Assembly: GCF_002514735.1 (NCBI RefSeq)
Contig: NZ_NBWU01000004.1
Location: 248,001 to 312,000 of the forward strand
Source: Sediminicola luteus
GTDB lineage: Bacteria > Bacteroidota > Bacteroidia > Flavobacteriales > Flavobacteriaceae
Direction of reading: 5' to 3'
DNA: 64,000 nucleotides
The translations under genes and the position numbers were made by a program. Positions 9,918 through 17,795 of this stretch are shown one piece after another. Below the pieces are notes generated by a model. That model made no database searches. It saw only the letters and a list, made by a program, of their open reading frames with translations, and had not been told where the DNA came from. Position 1 is the first letter of the stretch. Each line of letters starts with the position of its first letter.

Positions 9918-11036
9918 ATGATACAAAAGAGCTTAGGAATCCTAGCTATTGCCCTTTTAATGGTAGCCTGCGGCGGAAAAGGAACAGCGGATAGTTATAC
10001 CATTGATGTGAACTTACGTGGCGAAGTTGCCGATAGCACCTTGGTCTATCTGAAAAAGATCAACGAACAAAACCAACCTATAGACGTAGATACGGTAAAG
10101 GTTATCGGCGGGCACTTCTATTTTGAGGGTCAAGCCGATTCGGTGCCGGAAATGCATTATATCTTTATTGACAAGATTAGGGGTTATCTCCCTGTTATCG
10201 TTGAAAAAGGTTCGGTAGAAATCAATGTTCAAAAAGACAGTTTACCTTTTTACAAAGTGAAGGGAACCGCCCAAAACGAGCTTTTTCATGCCTTTAACAA
10301 AGGCTCGAGGGCAATAGGCGAAAAATTACAGACCACCCAAGCCGATTTGCAAAAAGCCATGGGTGAAGGCGATGCAGCCAGTGCCCAAGCATACAGGGAA
10401 GAGATTTTCGAATTACAACAAGAAGGCAAGGACTACAATGTAAATTATGCCAAGAACAACCCTAATGCCTATATCTCCGTACTCTTATTACAAGGTATGC
10501 GTGCCAGCCAGGCTTTGGGCGAAAAAGAGCAATTGGAAATTTTTGAAAGCCTTAGCCCCGAGATCAAAAACACCAAAGTGGGTAAACTGCTTCAAAAAGA
10601 ATTTGAGTCATCTAAAGCCACATCTATAGGTTCCACCGCTCCAAATTTCTCGGCCCCGACCCCTACTGGCGAGGTGTTGGCCTTGAACGAGGTATTGGGC
10701 AAAGTAACTATTTTAGACTTTTGGGCCGCCTGGTGTAAACCCTGTAGGGCCGAAAACCCGAATGTAGTCCGCATCTATGAGAAATACCACGACAAAGGTT
10801 TGAACATTATGGGGGTATCTTTAGACCGTAAGACTGAGGATTGGAAAAAAGCCATTGCTGACGATGGCCTAACCTGGAACCATGTATCTAACGTAAAATA
10901 TTTTGACGAAATCGCGCAACTATATAATGTAAGAGCCATACCGGCTACCTTTATCTTAGACGAAAACGGGGTAATCGTTGCCAAGAATCTACGTGGCCAA
11001 GCCTTGGAAGATAAAATTGCGGAAATGTTGAATTAG
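9918..11036 (+). CDS. TlpA-like thioredoxin-fold lipoprotein with N-terminal DUF4369-type domain
   Basis: A 372-residue periplasm-facing lipoprotein. The start is placed at the ATG at 9918 because it yields a short lipoprotein signal ending in the lipobox MVAC (Cys18); the longer frame from 9858 adds an implausible leader. Residues about 27-120 resemble the DUF4369 domain found before thioredoxin domains in Bacteroidota. Residues 240-370 are a TlpA/ResA-type thioredoxin fold with redox motif WCKPC (Cys273 and Cys276) and a cis-proline at RAIPATF. Likely a thiol-disulfide reductase at the cell envelope. It is followed by a strong terminator. Confidence 0.85.
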   Translation: MIQKSLGILAIALLMVACGGKGTADSYTIDVNLRGEVADSTLVYLKKINEQNQPIDVDTVKVIGGHFYFEGQADSVPEMHYIFIDKIRGYLPVIVEKGSVEINVQKDSLPFYKVKGTAQNELFHAFNKGSRAIGEKLQTTQADLQKAMGEGDAASAQAYREEIFELQQEGKDYNVNYAKNNPNAYISVLLLQGMRASQALGEKEQLEIFESLSPEIKNTKVGKLLQKEFESSKATSIGSTAPNFSAPTPTGEVLALNEVLGKVTILDFWAAWCKPCRAENPNVVRIYEKYHDKGLNIMGVSLDRKTEDWKKAIADDGLTWNHVSNVKYFDEIAQLYNVRAIPATFILDENGVIVAKNLRGQALEDKIAEMLN

Positions 11037-11060
11037 ATTTCCTAATCGTCACAAATAACA

Positions 11061-11087
11061 AAGCCCGGCCATTACAGCCGGGCTTTT
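11061..11087. terminator. Bidirectional terminator between convergent genes
   Basis: AAGCCCGGC and GCCGGGCTT form a perfect 9-bp stem with a 7-nt loop, followed by T on the plus strand and by TT on the minus strand. It lies between the TlpA-like gene and the leftward LVIVD lipoprotein gene. Confidence 0.8.
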
Positions 11088-11120
11088 AAGTTACTTATCA
11101 AATTCAGTGTATTATCTTAA

Positions 11121-12767
11121 CTAGAACTTATTTAAGGTATCGGTAAAATTTCCGGTTACGCTTACATTGGCGCCTTTCTTAACCTGTCCGGACACATAGG
11201 CCTCATTACCATCGCCAATAAACACGACAGACGCCCCATCTTTAAGTTCTATATCGCCGTAAATGGCAAAATACCCTTCGATTTTAAGGGTGGCCCCTTC
11301 TTCTACGACAATTTTCTTTTTGCGACTATTACTACCAATAAGCATATACCCATTCATAGCCAAAGTGCCATTTTCTTCGATTCGAACATCGTTTCGTACC
11401 GTCCACGATCCGCATAAAGTTAGGTCGGCATTTTTACCCACGGTAATTCGGTTAAAGGCTTTAGACCCTCGATACCCTTTTTCGTCATTATCTGCAATGG
11501 TCAAACGATTGGTACCCCAGTAGGTACTGTAGGTGGCGCAAACCGCTTCTAAAGATGTGTCAGGGCGGTTGAGTTTGATAATCTGTAGGCCTTCGGTTCC
11601 CGAAGCGGCAAAAAGGTAATCGCCCTTACTTTCTACATAGTTGATGGACCCCCTGATTTCGATTAAGCCAACGGTTTCCAATTGACCATTGTCATTTTTA
11701 GCGATCGCGAGACCGCCCCCGCCGTTCGCCATAAACAAAAGCTCTTCATTGGCAGAAACCGCATTGGTAACGATATCAGAACTGGCAACCCCATCAGGAT
11801 GTATGGCTATTGGTATATATTTTACCAAGTTTCCATTCGAAAGATCATACACCCCGGCCCCTTTGTCTCCTTCCGAGACTACGATATGTCCGTCATAAAA
11901 GTCCAAGGTACGTTTGGCATGCCCTAAATCGGTGGTTATAGCGATATCGCCGGTCGATTGGAAATTTCCGTCTAAAAGGCGCACCCCAGTACCTCCATCC
12001 AACAAGGCAAAAGTATTGTCTTTATAAGCAATCGAACGCAAGTCTTGGTAGGTATAGGAATTTTGTAGATCTAGGGTATTGGGTTCATAGGAACCGAGAA
12101 CGCCATCGCGTCCCGAGGTTACATAGATGGAACCATCTAAGACCATAACCCCATTGCCAACAAAGCCTTCTTGAAAGGCATATTTGATATTGCTGGTACT
12201 GAAATACCCATTGGATGCCGAAAGGCGGGCCACAAAAGAATTCTCTTCACTTCGGGTCGATTTTTCGGAATCGAACCCACCGGCCGCGTACACATAGCCA
12301 TTGCTATAGGTTATGGCATTGATATCGGCATTGGTGTAATGCAAGCGAGACCGTATATAAGGATTTCGGGGATCGGAAATATCAATTATATCCAAGGCTC
12401 CGGCATATTGGGCTTCTGGCGTGTTATAAGAGACATAAGCATAGTTCCCCTCCAAATAAACATGAGAAGCCGTTAGGTTTTGGGCATTACTGTATTTTGG
12501 GGGTTTGATCTGGGCCACCAATTCCATAGGGAAATCGGTTGCTTGGGCATCTTCATCGCCCGGCTTCGAAAATTTGTTGGCGCTTTTGGTAAATGCGGTT
12601 ACGTCCAACACCCCAGCGGCATCGAGCACCACATCTTTTGCAAGTACGTTCTGGTCGTTTTCCAGGGCAACGTCCCCATCTTGATTTTCATACACGGTAG
12701 TTTCGTCGCTACACCCAAAAAGAAGCACAAAGGGTAGCGCATAGCACAGTATCCTTAATCTAGTCAT
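11121..12767 (-). CDS. LVIVD-repeat beta-propeller lipoprotein
   Basis: A 548-residue surface or periplasmic lipoprotein with signal and lipobox LLFGC (Cys19). Residues about 85-420 contain propeller-like repeats such as LDIIDISDPRNPYI and GLQIIKLNRP that match LVIVD repeats. The last 130 residues are a series of short repeated strands (ADLTLCGSW, GTLAMNGYM, ATLKIEGYF, ASVVFIGDG) that suggest a small beta-solenoid. No catalytic motif is visible, so a binding or structural role is more likely than an enzyme. It ends against a shared terminator and has a 150-bp gap to the rhomboid gene upstream. Confidence 0.75.
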   Translation of the reverse strand: MTRLRILCYALPFVLLFGCSDETTVYENQDGDVALENDQNVLAKDVVLDAAGVLDVTAFTKSANKFSKPGDEDAQATDFPMELVAQIKPPKYSNAQNLTASHVYLEGNYAYVSYNTPEAQYAGALDIIDISDPRNPYIRSRLHYTNADINAITYSNGYVYAAGGFDSEKSTRSEENSFVARLSASNGYFSTSNIKYAFQEGFVGNGVMVLDGSIYVTSGRDGVLGSYEPNTLDLQNSYTYQDLRSIAYKDNTFALLDGGTGVRLLDGNFQSTGDIAITTDLGHAKRTLDFYDGHIVVSEGDKGAGVYDLSNGNLVKYIPIAIHPDGVASSDIVTNAVSANEELLFMANGGGGLAIAKNDNGQLETVGLIEIRGSINYVESKGDYLFAASGTEGLQIIKLNRPDTSLEAVCATYSTYWGTNRLTIADNDEKGYRGSKAFNRITVGKNADLTLCGSWTVRNDVRIEENGTLAMNGYMLIGSNSRKKKIVVEEGATLKIEGYFAIYGDIELKDGASVVFIGDGNEAYVSGQVKKGANVSVTGNFTDTLNKF

Positions 12768-12917
12768 GATAAGTAGGTAAAAATTTGGTTTTCACAAGAA
12801 ACGTTAAAATCCCGCTTATGGTATGGGCTTTTCGACGAAATACATCTTTACCTAAAGAAACCTAAATTATTGTAAGAAGGGTACTACTAAACGGAAGTCG
12901 GTTTCCAACAAAACGTC

Positions 12918-13565
12918 TTATCGCGATCGTTTACGCTCCATAACGAAAAGTACCAAAATAGGTACCGCCATAAGCAGCACGATCAAAGGGTTCCGAAGAA
13001 AAACCTGTGGGGCGAACAAAAGGGTGACCAAGAATCCGCCAACGGCCCCACCAAAATGCGCACTATGCCCAATATTACCTATTTGATGGCGCATACCATA
13101 GATACTGTACAACATATAACCTATACCCAATACGTAAGCCGGTAGCGGTATAGGAATGAACATAATACCCAAACGCATATCGGGCTGTAGTAATATAGCC
13201 GCATAAAGCACCCCGGTAACGGCACCACTGGCACCTACCGCACTGTAATACGGTTCATTTTTATGGAATAACAAAGAAAGTAAGCTTCCGGCCACCAAAC
13301 TAATCAGGTAAACAATCAAAAAGGTTAGCACCCCCAAATGCCCAATTATTACCGGTGCAAAAAAGTATAGGGTAAACATATTGAAAAACAAATGCCCCAC
13401 ATCCACATGCAAAAAACCAGAGGTAAACATACGATCCTTCTGTCCGGACGAGATAGGACCAACCTGAAATTTATAGCGATCGAAAAAAACCGAGTCATTA
13501 AATCCTTTAATTGAAACTAAGGCGTTAATAGCGATAATGGCAAGGGTAGCTAAGCGGATATCCAT
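12918..13565 (-). CDS. Rhomboid-family intramembrane serine protease
   Basis: A 215-residue polytopic protease that cleaves membrane proteins within or near the bilayer. The catalytic serine is in GASGAVTG (Ser113), the histidine in HSAHFGG (His170), and the oxyanion-type Asn in HLFFNMF (Asn62). The spacing and glycines of helices 4 and 6 match the family. The ATG at 13565 is used; an alternative TTG at 13583 would overlap the palindromic promoter. It is divergent from two acyltransferase genes and shares that palindrome with them. Substrates unknown. Confidence 0.88.
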   Translation of the reverse strand: MDIRLATLAIIAINALVSIKGFNDSVFFDRYKFQVGPISSGQKDRMFTSGFLHVDVGHLFFNMFTLYFFAPVIIGHLGVLTFLIVYLISLVAGSLLSLLFHKNEPYYSAVGASGAVTGVLYAAILLQPDMRLGIMFIPIPLPAYVLGIGYMLYSIYGMRHQIGNIGHSAHFGGAVGGFLVTLLFAPQVFLRNPLIVLLMAVPILVLFVMERKRSR

Positions 13566-13580
13566 AACAAAAGATTCGCT

Positions 13581-13598
13581 CAAATATAGCTATATTTG
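13581..13598. promoter_or_regulatory. Perfect 18-bp palindrome holding two back-to-back TATATTTG -7 boxes
   Basis: CAAATATAGCTATATTTG is its own reverse complement. Each half contains TATATTTG, a perfect TAnnTTTG -7 box, one reading toward the rhomboid gene and one toward the acyltransferase. The distances to the ATGs are 15 bp on each side. No good TTTG -33 element is present on either strand. Confidence 0.5.
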
Positions 13599-13613
13599 GA
13601 CAGAACCGAACCT

Positions 13614-14522
13614 ATGGCAAACCGAATCGTCTACCTAATTGCCTATCCATTACTATGGGTAGTTTCCATGCTTCCGCATCGTCTTTTCTATACCCTTTCC
13701 GACGGTTGCTTCTTTCTCATATACCATGTGTTAGGGTATCGAAAAAAAGTGGTTATGGAAAATCTTCGACTTACCTTGCCCGATATAAGTACCTCAGAAC
13801 TCAAACGGATCCAAAAAGACTTCTACCGCCATATGTGCGATATGTTCCTAGAGATGATCAAGACCATGAATCTCTCAAAGGCAGCTGTTAAACGAAAATA
13901 TGCGGTGGAGAACATTGAACTGTTACAAGAACTGGAAAAAAGTAAGACCGTATTGGTTGTCTGTGCCCACTATGCCAACTGGGAATGGAACGTTAGCATT
14001 AACAATTATGTGAACGCCAAAGGATATGCCGTGTACCAACGTATTGGCAACCCCTATTTCGATAAACTTATCCGTAAGATTCGAGGTCGTTGGAACACCA
14101 CCTTGATTACCATGGAGGAAACCGTGCGTACGGTGGTAAAAAACGAGAGAAACGGTATTCGCGGTATTTTTGGCATGGTAAGTGACCAATCGCCCATGCA
14201 CTTTAAGGCGCCTTATTGGAGTGAATTTATGGGTATTACCGTACCTGTTTTTAATGGGGCGGAATTATTGGCCCGTAAAATGGACCTGGCCGTTTTGTTC
14301 TTAAAGGTTTCTAAGGTGAAACGAGGGCATTATGCTGCACGGTTTATTCCCATAACCACAGGGGGAAAAGAAACCGCGCCCAATGAAATCACCGAAACCT
14401 TCTTGCGCATGGCCGAAGAACAGATCCGGGAAAAGCCCGAACATTACCTATGGACCCATAAAAGATGGAAACACCGGGATAAGGTGCCGGAAACTTACCA
14501 GAAGAAAGTGAGCAAAAAATAG
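13614..14522 (+). CDS. Lysophospholipid acyltransferase, LpxL/HtrB-like (copy 1)
   Basis: A 302-residue inner-membrane acyltransferase with an N-terminal membrane anchor (residues 1-35) and the catalytic HX4E motif in AHYANWEW (about residue 119). LpxL/LpxM-type enzymes add secondary acyl chains to lipid A; Bacteroidota members also act on other lipids (for example aminolipids), so the acceptor is uncertain. The ATG at 13614 is chosen over a TTG at 13596 that lies inside the promoter palindrome. It is closely related to the next gene and the two are clearly a tandem duplication. Confidence 0.85.
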   Translation: MANRIVYLIAYPLLWVVSMLPHRLFYTLSDGCFFLIYHVLGYRKKVVMENLRLTLPDISTSELKRIQKDFYRHMCDMFLEMIKTMNLSKAAVKRKYAVENIELLQELEKSKTVLVVCAHYANWEWNVSINNYVNAKGYAVYQRIGNPYFDKLIRKIRGRWNTTLITMEETVRTVVKNERNGIRGIFGMVSDQSPMHFKAPYWSEFMGITVPVFNGAELLARKMDLAVLFLKVSKVKRGHYAARFIPITTGGKETAPNEITETFLRMAEEQIREKPEHYLWTHKRWKHRDKVPETYQKKVSKK

Positions 14523-14535
14523 TCGCTGTCTCAGG

Positions 14536-14566
14536 TTTTTCCATTTCAGTATTCATGGTATCTTTG
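14536..14566 (+). promoter_or_regulatory. Candidate promoter of acyltransferase copy 2
   Basis: TTTTT (14536-14540) is followed after 18 nt by TATCTTTG (14559-14566), a perfect TAnnTTTG -7 box, 23 bp before the ATG at 14590. Copy 2 may therefore be expressed independently of copy 1. Confidence 0.5.
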
Positions 14567-14589
14567 CCGCCTAATTCGATTTAGACACC

Positions 14590-15480
14590 ATGCAATTATT
14601 GGTCTTTTTAGTGGTTTACCCCTTACTGTGGTTGGTATCTATACTCCCTTTCCCGATTTTTTACGCGGTTAGCGATGGTATTTTCTTTTTGATTTTCCAT
14701 ATTGTAGGCTATCGCAAAAAAGTGGTTATGGAAAACCTGAAGCTGACCCTACCCAATAAAAGTGAAGCAGAACTCAAAAGGATCCAAAAAGACTTCTACC
14801 GCCATATGTGCGATATGTTTATGGAAATGATAAAAACACTTTCCATTTCCAATAGCGAAATAGAAAAACGGTTTGCCTTACACAACTTGGAGTTACTTCA
14901 TGATTTGGAGAAAAAAAAGAATATCATATTAGTAGGAGGCCACTATGCCAACTGGGAGTGGGCCGTACACATGAACGATAAGGTGGCCAGTGACGGTTAT
15001 GGCATTTACAAGAAAATAAACAATGTCTATTTTGATAAAATGGTTAAGGGAATACGGGCCAAATGGGGGGCCCAATTGATCCTAACCCATGAAACGGTCC
15101 AGAAAGTCACTGAAACCGAAAAGCAAGGTAAAAAAGCCATTTTTGGTATGCTAAGCGACCAATCACCCCAAATGAGTAAGGCCTACTATTGGAACAAATT
15201 CATGGGTGTAAATGTGCCCATTTTTACGGGAGCCGAGTTTATGGCCCGTAAACTAGACTTGGCCGTAGTCTTCATTAAAGTCGAAAAAGTAAAAAGAGGC
15301 TATTACCAAGCAACTTTTAGCACCATTACCGAATCTGGGGCTACCACCGTTGAAAACGAAATTACCGATGCCATTATGGCCAAGGTAGAAGCACAGATCA
15401 AAGAAAAGCCGGAACACTACCTCTGGACCCATAAACGATGGAAGCACCGAGGTAAAACCCCAATGCTTCCCAAAAAATAA
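14590..15480 (+). CDS. Lysophospholipid acyltransferase, LpxL/HtrB-like (copy 2)
   Basis: A 296-residue paralog of the preceding gene with the same layout: membrane anchor, HX4E motif in GHYANWEW, and the conserved tail EKPEHYLWTHKRWKHR shared by both copies. At DNA level the block that encodes QKDFYRHMCDM is almost identical in the two genes, while the segment near the acceptor side (after residue 95) differs more. That pattern suggests duplication followed by divergence in specificity. It has its own promoter candidate and converges with glmM, 15 bp away. Confidence 0.85.
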   Translation: MQLLVFLVVYPLLWLVSILPFPIFYAVSDGIFFLIFHIVGYRKKVVMENLKLTLPNKSEAELKRIQKDFYRHMCDMFMEMIKTLSISNSEIEKRFALHNLELLHDLEKKKNIILVGGHYANWEWAVHMNDKVASDGYGIYKKINNVYFDKMVKGIRAKWGAQLILTHETVQKVTETEKQGKKAIFGMLSDQSPQMSKAYYWNKFMGVNVPIFTGAEFMARKLDLAVVFIKVEKVKRGYYQATFSTITESGATTVENEITDAIMAKVEAQIKEKPEHYLWTHKRWKHRGKTPMLPKK

Positions 15481-15495
15481 ATTCCTTCCTACGCT

Positions 15496-16884
15496 TTAGA
15501 TACCCGCGATTTCTTTGATTTCCCCTATGATACGATCGGCTAAATCATGGGCTTCCGCCTCTGTTTGGGCCTCTGTATAAATTCGGATAATGGGTTCGGT
15601 ATTCGATTTTCGTAAATGCACCCAATTGGTGGCAAAGTCTACCTTTACCCCATCAACCGTAGAAACTTGCTCGTTTTTATATTTTTCGGCCATACCTTTT
15701 AGAATTCCATCAACATCCAAACCTGGGGTCAGCTGTATTTTCTTTTTAGCCATAAAATAACTGGGATAAGCATCGCGCATTTCTTGTACGGTTCCGCCTT
15801 GCTCGGCCAAATGCATTAGAAACAAGGCCGTACCCACTAAAGAATCGCGTCCGTAATGGCTTTCTGGGTAGATAATGCCCCCATTACCCTCACCACCGAT
15901 AATGGCCTTCGAATCTTTCATGGCGACAACCACATTCACTTCGCCCACGGCAGAAGCCTGGTACTTACCACCATGCTTCTCGGTAATATCGCGCAAGGCC
16001 CTCGAAGAAGAAAGATTGGACACCGTATTACCCGGGGTTTTACCCAAAACATAATCGGCACAGGCCACCAAAGTGTATTCTTCCCCAAACATTTCGCCCG
16101 TATTACTTATAAAAGCCAAACGATCTACATCGGGATCTACGACAATACCAAAATCCGCTCCCTCTTCAGGTACTAGAGCACAGATATCGGTAAGGTGCTC
16201 TTTTAAAGGCTCGGGATTATGCGGAAAATGTCCATTGGGCTCACAATACAGTTCAATGCATTCTACGCCCAAAGCTTCCAACAATTTAGGAACGGCGATT
16301 CCCCCAGTGGAGTTCACCCCATCTACCACAACTTTAAATTTTTTGGCCCGAATGGTATCGGCATCGACCAAAGGAAGATCCAACACCGATTGAATGTGTT
16401 TTTCAATATAATCATCCTTTTTAATCACCTGACCCAAATCATCGACTTCGGCAAAAGTGAAATCTTCGGCCTCGGCAGTCTCCAATATTTTGGCCCCTTG
16501 CACACCATCTAGAAATTCGCCCTTGGCATTTAATAGTTTTAAAGCATTCCATTGCTTAGGGTTATGGCTGGCGGTCAATATAATTCCTCCATCGGCTTTT
16601 TCCACAGGTACGGCATATTCTACCGTTGGGGTGGTAGACAAACCAAGATCCACGACATCGATACCCATACCCACTAGGGTCGAGACCACTAAGTTCTGGA
16701 TCATTTCGCCAGATAACCGGGCATCGCGACCAATAACAACGGTATATTTATCTTGTTGGGTCTGTGCCTTTAACCAACTACCATAGGAAGCGGCAAATTT
16801 AACGGCATCTAAAGGGGTAAGATTATCTCCGGTACTACCACCAATGGTACCACGGATTCCGGAAATGGATTTAATCAATGTCAT
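15496..16884 (-). CDS. glmM: Phosphoglucosamine mutase
   Basis: A 462-residue alpha-D-phosphohexomutase that interconverts glucosamine-6-phosphate and glucosamine-1-phosphate for UDP-GlcNAc, hence peptidoglycan and lipid A. The phosphoserine loop is TASHNPKQWN (Ser106), the magnesium loop DPDVDRLAF (about 243-251), and the sugar-binding loop GGEGNGG (about 330). The C-terminal phosphate loop is RKSNTEPIIRIY. All four domains are present. A phosphomannomutase is the main alternative name, but the GlmM-like N-terminus (SISGIRGTIGG) and the single-copy core context favour GlmM. Confidence 0.85.
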   Translation of the reverse strand: MTLIKSISGIRGTIGGSTGDNLTPLDAVKFAASYGSWLKAQTQQDKYTVVIGRDARLSGEMIQNLVVSTLVGMGIDVVDLGLSTTPTVEYAVPVEKADGGIILTASHNPKQWNALKLLNAKGEFLDGVQGAKILETAEAEDFTFAEVDDLGQVIKKDDYIEKHIQSVLDLPLVDADTIRAKKFKVVVDGVNSTGGIAVPKLLEALGVECIELYCEPNGHFPHNPEPLKEHLTDICALVPEEGADFGIVVDPDVDRLAFISNTGEMFGEEYTLVACADYVLGKTPGNTVSNLSSSRALRDITEKHGGKYQASAVGEVNVVVAMKDSKAIIGGEGNGGIIYPESHYGRDSLVGTALFLMHLAEQGGTVQEMRDAYPSYFMAKKKIQLTPGLDVDGILKGMAEKYKNEQVSTVDGVKVDFATNWVHLRKSNTEPIIRIYTEAQTEAEAHDLADRIIGEIKEIAGI

Positions 16885-16910
16885 AAAACGGAGTTTGTAA
16901 AATGTTTATA

Positions 16911-16918
16911 CAAATATA
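16911..16918 (-). promoter_or_regulatory. -7 box of glmM promoter
   Basis: TATATTTG on the minus strand, a perfect TAnnTTTG, 26 bp before the glmM ATG. The -33 region is weak. Confidence 0.45.
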
Positions 16919-16985
16919 AGCGGCTCTCCCCTATTGGCTTGTAAACAATTTGTAAATTCGATATGGATAAACCTACGATCGGTCT

Positions 16986-17588
16986 ATGAACTTTTTGGCA
17001 CATATCTACCTTTCTTTTGATTATGAGCAAATACGAATCGGTAATTTTATTGCCGATGGTGTCAGGGGCAACAAATACAAACACCTCCCCGAGAACATTC
17101 AAAAAGGGATAGTATTACATAGGGCCATAGACAGTTATACCGATACCCACCCCATTGTAAAACAAAGTATCTTAAAACTAAGGCCGCATCATGGCTTATA
17201 TAGTGGGGTAATAGTAGATATTTTTTACGATCATTTCTTGGCTAAAAATTGGAAAGATTATCACGAACAACCCTTATGGGAATATGTATCGGACTTTTAT
17301 GAATTGGTGGCGGCCTACGACCCCTACCTACCGCCCAAGGTAAAGCATATGATGCCCTATATGACCAGTGGCAATTGGTTGCTCAATTATGCTAAAATCG
17401 ATGGGATAGCCCGCGTATTAAAAGGCATGGATGGCCGTACGAAAGGAAAATCGAAAATGGCATTGGCCATTGTGGACTTGGAAACCCATTACTCTGAATT
17501 CGAAAATGAGTTTACCCTATTTTTCGAAGAAGTTCAGGTTTTTGCGCGACAGCGCCTGGATTCCTTGATGGACTCCTATAAAATATAA
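16986..17588 (+). CDS. Acyl carrier protein phosphodiesterase-like protein (AcpH family)
   Basis: A 200-residue protein that begins MNFLAHIYLS and contains GNFIADGVRG and HRAIDSYTDTHP, followed by YSGVIVDIFYDHFLA. These are the His/Asp blocks of the AcpH (DUF479) family, which removes the phosphopantetheine arm from acyl carrier protein. Length equals the E. coli enzyme. It is divergent from glmM with about 100 bp between them. The enzymatic activity is assumed from family membership. Confidence 0.8.
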   Translation: MNFLAHIYLSFDYEQIRIGNFIADGVRGNKYKHLPENIQKGIVLHRAIDSYTDTHPIVKQSILKLRPHHGLYSGVIVDIFYDHFLAKNWKDYHEQPLWEYVSDFYELVAAYDPYLPPKVKHMMPYMTSGNWLLNYAKIDGIARVLKGMDGRTKGKSKMALAIVDLETHYSEFENEFTLFFEEVQVFARQRLDSLMDSYKI

Positions 17589-17724
17589 GGCGCTGGCTAT
17601 TTTTAACCAGATAAAGTAAAATACCAATTACACCTTATATTTTTAGCTTCCTTTATTCCCAGACAGGAAATAAATCAATCTTTGATTAGGTAAACGGACT
17701 TAATGCAAATATTTTATGTTTATA

Positions 17725-17770
17725 TATATTTGAAAAAGGTTTTTCTATGCTGAATTGAAAAACCTTTTTT
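17725..17770 (+). promoter_or_regulatory. -7-like box followed by a perfect hairpin before the ggt gene
   Basis: TATATTTG (17725-17732) is directly followed by a 13-bp perfect stem (17733-17745 with 17757-17769), an 11-nt loop and a T-run. The hairpin ends 26 bp before the ATG at 17796. It could be the terminator for the AcpH-like gene 145 bp upstream, or an attenuator in a short ggt leader. No -33 element is seen. Confidence 0.5.
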
Positions 17771-17795
17771 ATTTTACAGCTCTAAACTAACTCGT

